Assembly (NCBI GenBank): GCA_036720245.1
Contig: DAIMNI010000102.1
Coordinates: forward strand, 1-5,051
DNA: 5,051 nt
Source of the DNA: JAAZMA01 sp036720245
Lineage (GTDB): Bacteria > Bacillota > Clostridia > Tissierellales > Tepidimicrobiaceae
Direction of reading: 5' to 3'
The notes under the pieces were generated by a model. That model did not search any database. It worked only from the letters and a program-made list of their open reading frames with translations, and was not told the DNA's origin. Shown piece by piece: positions 1 through 4,356 of this stretch. The translations under genes and the position numbers were made by a program. Position 1 is the stretch's first letter. Every line of letters begins with the position of its first letter.

Positions 1-492
1 CAAAGTTTAAAATTCGAATATATGTGTGAATTTGGTGGTGTAATGAGTCCATTTGATGCTTGGCTACTTTTAAGAGGATTAAAAACCTTGGGAATTAGAA
101 TGAGGCAACATGAAGAAAATGCCCTAGCCGTGGCAAAATATTTAGAAAAGCATCCAAAAGTTAAAAAAGTAAATTATCCAGGGCTAGAAAGTTTTAAGGG
201 TCATAATATAGCCAAAGAACAGATGAATGGCTTTGGAGCCATGATTAGCTTTGAATTAGATGGAGATTTAAATGATGCTATAAAATTTGTAGAAAGCGTC
301 AAACTAGCCCAATTAGCTGTAAGTCTTGGAGACTGTGAAACCCTAATAGAACTACCAGCAGCTATGACCCATAGAGGCTACCCAAGGGAAAAACTAAAAG
401 ATTTTGGTCTAACTGAAAGCATGATTAGAATTTCAGTAGGCATAGAGGATAAAGCTGATATAATAGAGGATTTAGAACAGGCTTTTAAATGA
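1..492 (+). CDS. Methionine gamma-lyase-like PLP enzyme (Cys/Met metabolism), C-terminal part, 5' truncated
   Basis: The reading frame is open from base 1 to the TGA at 490-492, giving the last 163 residues of a protein that normally has about 400. The family is the cytosolic, PLP-dependent Cys/Met metabolism enzymes (cystathionine gamma-synthase, cystathionine gamma-lyase, methionine gamma-lyase). Methionine gamma-lyase splits methionine into methanethiol, 2-oxobutyrate and ammonia. Visible hallmarks are MSPFDAWLLLRGLKTL near fragment residues 15-30, VNYPGL, and AVSLGDCETLIELPAAMTHR around residues 106-125. The IRISVGIED segment follows, and its Arg (fragment residue 143) matches the substrate-carboxylate Arg of the family. 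The VSLGD/MTH pattern fits methionine gamma-lyase or cystathionine gamma-lyase better than gamma-synthase, but the subfamily cannot be settled because the N-terminal half with the PLP lysine and active-site Cys lies outside the window. An internal ATG at 22 is not the real start: the family signature continues upstream of it. The gene converges on the DUF3298 gene across the repeat-bearing spacer. Confidence 0.93.
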   Translation, partial: QSLKFEYMCEFGGVMSPFDAWLLLRGLKTLGIRMRQHEENALAVAKYLEKHPKVKKVNYPGLESFKGHNIAKEQMNGFGAMISFELDGDLNDAIKFVESVKLAQLAVSLGDCETLIELPAAMTHRGYPREKLKDFGLTESMIRISVGIEDKADIIEDLEQAFK

Positions 493-532
493 CAAAATGT
501 ATAATACAGGATGATGAAATGTAATACAGTAT

Positions 533-600
533 CATCCTGAACCGAAGGTGAAGGATCTCTGAACAGCAGAAAGCCGAGATCCTTCGTTTCGCTTAGGATG
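533..600. repeat. Long imperfect inverted repeat (dispersed 'ATCCTGA...GGATCTC' type)
   Basis: The left arm at 533-559 begins CATCCTGA and ends GAAGGATCTC. The right arm at 576-600 begins GAGATCCTTCG and ends TTAGGATG. The arms pair over about 25 positions with a few mismatches and a 16-base loop (560-575). The GC content is clearly above that of the flanking genes. Similar palindromes with a consensus of this kind occur as many dispersed copies in various bacterial genomes; that is recalled knowledge, not a search. No U-run follows the right arm on the plus strand, so it is not a classic terminator, yet a hairpin this long between two convergent genes could still slow or stop polymerase from both sides. 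I see no protein-coding gene in it. Confidence 0.75.
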
Positions 601-610
601 ACAAAATAAT

Positions 611-638
611 GCAAAAAGAACTGTCCCTGGTGCATCAA
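611..638. repeat. Possible fragment of a second dispersed repeat (GAACTGTCCCTGG-type)
   Basis: The tract around 617-634 reads AAGAACTGTCCCTGGTGC and sits between the long inverted repeat and the stop codon of the DUF3298 gene. It resembles the 'GAAC(C/T)GTCCC' words I associate with REP-like repeats linked to IS200-type (RAYT) transposases in Clostridia. That link is from memory and there is no transposase gene in the window. There is no clear hairpin in this piece alone, so it would be a degenerate or partial copy. Low certainty. Confidence 0.3.
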
Positions 639-1232
639 CTAAAACATCCTTTGCAACGGTCCATTCTCATTTATTATATCTTCTAATTCATATATAGATA
701 TTGGAAAATATGGAATACCTACAAAATATGGTGTAATTTCATATAGCTGAAAAAATATCACCAAAGATCTATCGGCTATATAAAAATCCTGATTAGGATT
801 AATCTCTGTAAAATCTCCAAGTGTAGGTAAATTCCTTTCCTTAATTTGGACTTTTATAATTTCGGATATTTTCTTTATATAATCACTACCAGGTTTAAAT
901 AATTCAGGTAAAGTGTAAATATGGCCTGTTTCTACATCAAAATTTAATCCCTTCACAATAGTATTGCCATGGGCACCACCAGCAAAGGCATAATTAATTA
1001 GGGTAAGACTTAAAACCCCTTTATCATTATTTTTCAATTCATAGGTTCCATCCATTTTAACAAAAGGACTTTGTTTTTGAATTAATTCATATACATTATT
1101 AATTATGGCCCTATTTATAATTTCTTGTGCACTTGGATTCATAAGACAGCTTACTTGAGGGTAATCCACCTCAAAATTTTCATCCTTCATTTTCAAAGTA
1201 TTTACCATTACAGGATATATTCGATTCTCCAT
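639..1232 (-). CDS. DUF4163/DUF3298 (RsiV/PdaC-like fold) domain protein, cytosolic form
   Basis: A 197-aa protein with ATG at 1232-1230 and stop TAG at 641-639. The N-terminal half (about residues 20-80) resembles the DUF4163 region, with VDYPQVSCLMNPSAQEIINRAI-type sequence. The second half fits DUF3298: YAFAGGAHGN at residues 81-90, then a NFDVETGHIYTLPELF segment, and FYIADRSLVIFFQLYEITPYFVGIPYFPISIYE around 150-182. The GGAHG and YEI-PY-G signatures are the family's best-conserved parts. In the anti-sigma factor RsiV and the deacetylase PdaC these domains are extracellular and follow a membrane anchor. Here no signal peptide or transmembrane helix is present, and the protein starts directly with MENRIYPVMV, so it is probably cytosolic. 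I recall leaderless proteins of about this length in Bacillus and Clostridia, so it is probably complete. No catalytic function can be assigned. It has a strong ribosome binding site and is transcribed away from the methyltransferase gene. Confidence 0.88.
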   Translation of the reverse strand: MENRIYPVMVNTLKMKDENFEVDYPQVSCLMNPSAQEIINRAIINNVYELIQKQSPFVKMDGTYELKNNDKGVLSLTLINYAFAGGAHGNTIVKGLNFDVETGHIYTLPELFKPGSDYIKKISEIIKVQIKERNLPTLGDFTEINPNQDFYIADRSLVIFFQLYEITPYFVGIPYFPISIYELEDIINENGPLQRMF

Positions 1233-1235
1233 AAT

Positions 1236-1245
1236 CCTCCCCCTT
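1236..1245 (-). promoter_or_regulatory. Strong ribosome binding site of the DUF3298 gene
   Basis: On the minus strand the sequence AAGGGGGAGG ends three bases before the ATG at 1232-1230. It supports this ATG as the start; the spacing is tight but the GGGGAGG core gives several possible registers. Confidence 0.75.
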
Positions 1246-1258
1246 AAAAATAAACTTT

Positions 1259-1269
1259 ATTATATTATA
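1259..1269 (-). promoter_or_regulatory. Candidate -10 region(s) for the DUF3298 gene
   Basis: Two overlapping minus-strand TATAAT hexamers occur at 1269-1264 and 1264-1259, about 30 bases upstream of the start codon. A TTGTAT word lies upstream, but its spacing to either hexamer (9 or 14 bases) is shorter than usual, so the -35 element is unconvincing. The base composition is AT-rich, so chance matches are expected. Confidence 0.35.
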
Positions 1270-1310
1270 TGCAGTTCTATACAAAGGGATAATATAAATA
1301 ATTAATTCTA

Positions 1311-1319
1311 TGGTATAAT
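1311..1319 (+). promoter_or_regulatory. Extended -10 promoter of the methyltransferase gene
   Basis: TGGTATAAT gives a perfect -10 hexamer (1314-1319) with the TGn extension. There is no good -35 hexamer 16-18 bases upstream, which is tolerable for an extended -10 promoter. The start codon at 1356 lies about 37 bases downstream, leaving a leader of roughly 30 bases. Confidence 0.55.
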
Positions 1320-1355
1320 AAAAAAAAGAACGACAAAGAAAATGGAGGAAATAAA

Positions 1356-2507
1356 ATGGAACAAGTATCACAATTAATTGACAATATAATATTAAATAAA
1401 GAAATCATAGAAGGAAATATTAGTAATCCTCGAAAAAAGGAGGAAAACAGCTATAATAAAATTGACATAAAACCAGTACTTATTAAAGGTGAAATTAAAA
1501 TACAGTTTATATACAATTATAAAACCAAAGTAATTCATGAAAATCTTTCATTAGATGAGGCTACAGAAAAAGTAATTGAAATTCTAAATAAATTTAGACA
1601 GGGTATATTTTGCACTAAAGATGCAGATTATCAAATTCTAATATCTAAAAAGGGAAATGCAAAAATATTAAAGAAAAGCCCTACAAAATTAGAAATAGAT
1701 TTATCCCATAATAGGAAAAAAGAATACATAATAGAAGACGGAATCCCCTGCGACTTTCTTATAAGGCTAGGTGTTATGAATAAAAATGGGAAAGTTGTTT
1801 CAAAAAGATACGATAAATTTAGGCAAATCAATAGATTTTTAGAAATGGTAGAGGATATAATTCCAAATTTAGAAAAAGAGGAAACCATAAATATAATAGA
1901 CTTTGGATGTGGGAAAAGCTATTTAACCTTTGCACTATACTATTATTTAGTAAAGATATTAGATTTAGATGTAAATATTATTGGATTAGATTTAAAAGAA
2001 GATGTAATAGAATTTTGTAATGAAGTGGCAAAGGATTTAAATTATGAAAAACTTAAATTTATTCATGGAGATATAGCAGATTTTGAAGAAGCTAAAGATG
2101 TAGATATGGTAGTAACCCTTCATGCCTGCGACACTGCTACAGATGCAGCATTAGTTAAGGCCATAAACTGGAATGCTAAAATAATATTATCTGTGCCCTG
2201 CTGTCAGCATGAACTCTATAATAAAATTCAAAACCCAGTATTAGAACCAATGCTAAAACATGGCATAATAAAGGAAAAGCTATCATCTTTAATAACAGAT
2301 AGTCTTAGGGCTAATATTTTAGAAATACAAGGGTATCAGGTACAATTATTAGAATTTATAGATATGGAACACACCCCTAAAAATATCCTAATAAGGGCTA
2401 TAAAAAGTGAAAGTAAAGATAATAGAGAAGCCCTAGAAAATCACAATGAATTTAAAAAATTTTGGGGACTAGAAGATTTATATATTGAAAGAGAATTATT
2501 TCAATAA
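1356..2507 (+). CDS. Class I SAM-dependent methyltransferase (Methyltransf_32-type)
   Basis: A 383-aa protein with GGAGG at 1344-1348, seven bases before the ATG at 1356. The C-terminal half is a Rossmann-fold methyltransferase. Motif I is DFGCGKSYLTFAL at 182-194, the acidic end of strand 2 is GLDLK (Asp212), and HGDIADF follows near 237. HACDTATD at 256-263 and PCCQHEL at 281-287 come next. The DFGCGK, HACDTATD and PCC-H combination marks the PF13679-like family that includes GSTCD/METTL25-type proteins. It also recalls the HLCG-TD and CCHH motifs of the tRNA methyltransferase Trm13. The N-terminal part (about 30-170) is family-specific and contains IEDGIPCDFLIRLGVMN and YDKFRQINRFLEMVEDI, which precede the catalytic domain. 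The protein is cytosolic with no membrane segment. An RNA substrate is plausible from the family motifs but unproven, and no substrate can be named. The gene has its own promoter and is followed by a 75-base gap before the antiporter. Confidence 0.88.
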   Translation: MEQVSQLIDNIILNKEIIEGNISNPRKKEENSYNKIDIKPVLIKGEIKIQFIYNYKTKVIHENLSLDEATEKVIEILNKFRQGIFCTKDADYQILISKKGNAKILKKSPTKLEIDLSHNRKKEYIIEDGIPCDFLIRLGVMNKNGKVVSKRYDKFRQINRFLEMVEDIIPNLEKEETINIIDFGCGKSYLTFALYYYLVKILDLDVNIIGLDLKEDVIEFCNEVAKDLNYEKLKFIHGDIADFEEAKDVDMVVTLHACDTATDAALVKAINWNAKIILSVPCCQHELYNKIQNPVLEPMLKHGIIKEKLSSLITDSLRANILEIQGYQVQLLEFIDMEHTPKNILIRAIKSESKDNREALENHNEFKKFWGLEDLYIERELFQ

Positions 2508-2521
2508 AAGCTGCAAAAGTA

Positions 2522-2551
2522 TTAACATTTTCCGATTTTTCGTAATATAAT
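2522..2551 (+). promoter_or_regulatory. Sigma-A-type promoter of the antiporter gene
   Basis: TTAACA at 2522-2527 (one mismatch to TTGACA) and TATAAT at 2546-2551 are separated by 18 bases. Transcription would begin near 2558, giving a leader of about 25 bases before the ATG at 2583. This indicates that the antiporter can be transcribed independently of the methyltransferase gene. Confidence 0.6.
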
Positions 2552-2573
2552 TAAATAATACAAGAAAAATCGG
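2532..2573. promoter_or_regulatory. Perfect 10-bp inverted repeat flanking the -10 element; putative operator
   Basis: CCGATTTTTC at 2532-2541 is the exact reverse complement of GAAAAATCGG at 2564-2573. The left arm lies between the -35 and -10 hexamers and the right arm just downstream of the predicted transcription start. The centre-to-centre distance is 32 bases, about three helical turns, so both half-sites would face the same side of the DNA. This suits a repressor contacting both arms. In a transcript reading through from the methyltransferase gene the arms could instead form a hairpin ending at the ribosome binding site. No U-run follows, so it is not a standard terminator. Confidence 0.5.
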
Positions 2574-2578
2574 GTGAT
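2573..2578 (+). promoter_or_regulatory. Ribosome binding site deciding the antiporter start at 2583
   Basis: GGTGAT at 2573-2578 complements the 3' end of 16S rRNA in the GGAGGTGAT register and sits four bases before the ATG at 2583. It overlaps two upstream in-frame candidates (GTG at 2574 and ATG at 2577), which therefore cannot use it. The first G is also the last base of the inverted repeat. Confidence 0.65.
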
Positions 2579-2582
2579 GCTT

Positions 2583-3803
2583 ATGGTATTAGATTCTTTA
2601 AATTTAAGCAATAGTACGGTTACAATACTCAGCCTTTCAATTATACTATTATCAGCCTTCCTAATGACTAGAATAACTAAAAAACTAAAATTTCCCAATG
2701 TAACAGGCTATATTTTAGCAGGGATCCTAATAGGCCCCTGTGTATTAAAAATTATTCCTCACTCCATAATAAATGGTATGGAATTTGTAGCAGATATAGC
2801 TCTGGCCTTTATAGCCTTTGATGTGGGGAGATATTTAAAACTATCTAATTTTAAAGAAAATGGTTCCAAAGTATTAATAATAACTCTTTGTGAATCCTTA
2901 ATGGCCGCCTCTATAGTAACTGTAACTATGCTCTCTGTATTTAAATTACCTCTATCCTTTTCCCTACTATTAGGTTCCATAGGAGCTGCTACGGCACCAG
3001 CCTCTACCATAATGACCATTAGGCAATATAAGGCTAGGGGGAATTTTGTAAATACCCTATTTCAAGTGGTAGCCCTAGGGGACGCAGTAGCTTTAATATC
3101 CTTTAGTATTTGTGCTACCATTGCCAAAGCTATGAGCTCCAATGGCGAATTAAATTTCAAATTATTTTTATATCCAATAATATTAAATTTAATTGTCATA
3201 GTCATAGGAATAATATTTGCCTTAATATTAAATAGAATAATCAATCAAAAAAGGACAGAAGACAATAAATTAATATTGGGAATTTCTATGATTATACTAT
3301 TATCGGGAATTTGTTCAGCCTTTAATATCTCCCCACTACTATCTTCCATGGCATTAGGCACAGTATATATAAATATTAGCAATAATAAAAAGTTATTCCT
3401 TCAAATAAGCAATTTTACCCCTCCAATATTAATTACATTTTTTGTATTATCAGGCATGCGATTAAATATACCCTCTTTATTAACTGGGGGAATTATTGGT
3501 CTTAGTTATTTTATAGTACGAATTATTGGCAAATATATTGGCACCTATATAGGGAGCAGTTTAGTTAGGGCAGATGATGAAATCAGAAAATACCTTGGCT
3601 TAGCCTTAATTCCTCAGGCAAGTGTATCCATAGGCTTAGCATTTTTAGGTCAAAGAATCTTACCAAATGATCTAGGTCTATTACTATCTACAATCATATT
3701 ATCCTCTGCTATATTATACGAAATAGTAGGCCCTATATTGGCTAAAGTTTCCCTATACTTATCAGGTTCCATTCCATTAGATAATGTAAAAGAAATATCA
3801 TAA
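2583..3803 (+). CDS. Cation:proton antiporter, CPA family (Na+/H+ exchanger domain, KefB/GerN/NapA-like)
   Basis: A 406-aa polytopic membrane protein counted from the ATG at 2583, chosen for its ribosome binding site. It probably exchanges Na+ or K+ for protons across the cytoplasmic membrane. It spans one Na_H_Exchanger domain with about 12 hydrophobic segments. Family landmarks are KFPNVTGYILAGILIGP at 36-52, IALAFIAFDVGRYL at 72-85, and GAATAPAST at 134-142 (the unwound helix of the ion site). VVALGDAVALISF follows at 162-174, RIIGKYIG with Arg313 and Lys317, and IPQASVSIGLAFLG at 343-356. The ion-site pair is Gly166-Asp167, where relatives usually have Asp-Asp or Asn-Asp. The protein ends soon after the last helix with no RCK/TrkA_N or TrkA_C domain, so it is not a full KefB/KefC-type channel-like exchanger. 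Ion specificity and electrogenicity cannot be read from the sequence. It is followed at 52 bases by a small membrane protein that may be co-transcribed. Confidence 0.9.
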   Translation: MVLDSLNLSNSTVTILSLSIILLSAFLMTRITKKLKFPNVTGYILAGILIGPCVLKIIPHSIINGMEFVADIALAFIAFDVGRYLKLSNFKENGSKVLIITLCESLMAASIVTVTMLSVFKLPLSFSLLLGSIGAATAPASTIMTIRQYKARGNFVNTLFQVVALGDAVALISFSICATIAKAMSSNGELNFKLFLYPIILNLIVIVIGIIFALILNRIINQKRTEDNKLILGISMIILLSGICSAFNISPLLSSMALGTVYINISNNKKLFLQISNFTPPILITFFVLSGMRLNIPSLLTGGIIGLSYFIVRIIGKYIGTYIGSSLVRADDEIRKYLGLALIPQASVSIGLAFLGQRILPNDLGLLLSTIILSSAILYEIVGPILAKVSLYLSGSIPLDNVKEIS

Positions 3804-3855
3804 AATACATGAAATTATTTTAATATCTCTCATACACTATTATAAGGAAATTATT

Positions 3856-4254
3856 TTGTCTAATGTGGAAAAGGGAGGGAACAATATAAAAAATCTTAGT
3901 AATTTTAGTATAAAAAGGAATGGAAAGGAAGCATTTATCTTTTATTTGGCCTATCTTGTATTAGGATTTTTAATTGCCTTTTTAGTAGGAGCAACAATAG
4001 GTCTAGTTTATCCAGAGTTTACTGATTATATGGCAGCAGTCTTAGGTAGGCTTATTGCCACAATTTATTTCATAATAATATACTTTGCAATCTATATAAA
4101 AAAGGGAATGGATTCTTTTAAATATTTAATAATAGGTATAATAGCAGCCATAATTACTTTATTTATAGGATTTATAATTACTTTAATATTGCCGGCATAT
4201 CTTACAACTAAAGATAATCAATTAGAAGTGGAAAATGAAAGTGGAAAAAATTAA
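3856..4254 (+). CDS. Small three-helix membrane protein of unknown function
   Basis: I do not recognise the family. From the TTG at 3856 it is 132 aa; the stop is TAA at 4252-4254. Three hydrophobic segments are clear: about 27-52 (FIFYLAYLVLGFLIAFLVGA), 58-81, and 88-116, with a short positively charged loop (KKGMDSFK) between the second and third. The N-terminal 25 residues are basic and polar, and the C-terminus is acidic (QLEVENESGKN). There is no signal peptide distinct from helix 1, and no catalytic motif. The start is uncertain. TTG at 3856 has a weak AAGGAAA at 3844-3850, while a much better site (GGGAGGG) lies inside the frame and is followed by ATA at 3886, which would give 122 aa. 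Its place 52 bases after the antiporter and before a shared terminator suggests co-transcription; a role in ion transport would be guesswork. Confidence 0.72.
   Translation: MSNVEKGGNNIKNLSNFSIKRNGKEAFIFYLAYLVLGFLIAFLVGATIGLVYPEFTDYMAAVLGRLIATIYFIIIYFAIYIKKGMDSFKYLIIGIIAAIITLFIGFIITLILPAYLTTKDNQLEVENESGKN
3872..3879 (+). promoter_or_regulatory. Strong internal Shine-Dalgarno-like site in the small membrane protein gene
   Basis: AGGGAGGG at 3872-3879 is the best ribosome binding sequence near this gene's 5' end. The in-frame codon at the proper distance (six bases) is ATA at 3886-3888, not ATG, GTG or TTG. It may direct a rare AUA start or simply encode Lys-Gly-Gly of a protein begun at 3856. 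Confidence 0.4.
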
Positions 4255-4278
4255 ATGGCAACGAAAGTTGCCATTTTT
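4253..4278 (+). terminator. Intrinsic terminator overlapping the stop codon
   Basis: AAATGGCAAC at 4253-4262 pairs perfectly with GTTGCCATTT at 4267-4276 around a GAAA tetraloop (4263-4266). A short T-run follows (4274-4278, partly in the stem). The TAA stop of the small membrane protein provides the first stem bases. It should end transcription from the antiporter promoter and separate this unit from the parvulin gene. An A-run at 4245-4250 would make it partly bidirectional, though no minus-strand gene needs it here. Confidence 0.85.
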
Positions 4279-4279
4279 G

Positions 4280-4308
4280 TTGACGTAAACATTCCTATAT
4301 GATACCGT
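4280..4308 (+). promoter_or_regulatory. Candidate promoter of the parvulin gene
   Basis: TTGACG at 4280-4285 is a good -35 hexamer just after the terminator. The hexamer at the proper 17-base spacing is TACCGT (4303-4308), a poor -10, while the better TATGAT (4298-4303) is only 12 bases away. A promoter is expected here because the terminator isolates the gene, but its exact elements are unclear. Confidence 0.35.
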
Positions 4309-4356
4309 TAATAAGTTAATATATTTATAAATAATTCAAAAGGAGAATTGAAAATA

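Noticed and set aside
22..24. ATG at 22 as the start of a short lyase-like gene
   Set aside because: The frame is open to base 1, there is no ribosome binding site, and family sequence continues upstream, so this is an internal methionine of a truncated gene.
378..638. Minus-strand open frame of 86 codons across the lyase 3' end and the repeat
   Set aside because: Its sequence (FVILSETKDL...) is the translation of the palindromic repeat joined to the antisense of the lyase gene; there is no good ribosome binding site and no family resemblance.
1180..1371. Minus-strand open frame of 63 codons over the divergent promoter region
   Set aside because: It overlaps the starts of two well-supported genes and is a low-complexity I/Y/F-rich reading of AT-rich DNA.
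1631..1888. Minus-strand open frame inside the methyltransferase gene
   Set aside because: Antisense shadow of a clearly conserved coding region with no initiation signals of its own.
2532..2573. Inverted repeat after the methyltransferase gene as an intrinsic terminator
   Set aside because: The loop is 22 bases, no T-run follows the right arm, and the arms flank a good promoter, so an operator reading fits better.
2759..3244. Two minus-strand open frames inside the antiporter gene
   Set aside because: Antisense shadows of transmembrane-coding sequence; no recognisable domain.
4287..4310. ECF-sigma-like promoter (TAAAC, 15 bases, CGTTA) before the parvulin gene
   Set aside because: The spacer is short, the -35 lacks the GGAAC/TGAAAC core, and the words are short enough to occur by chance in this composition.
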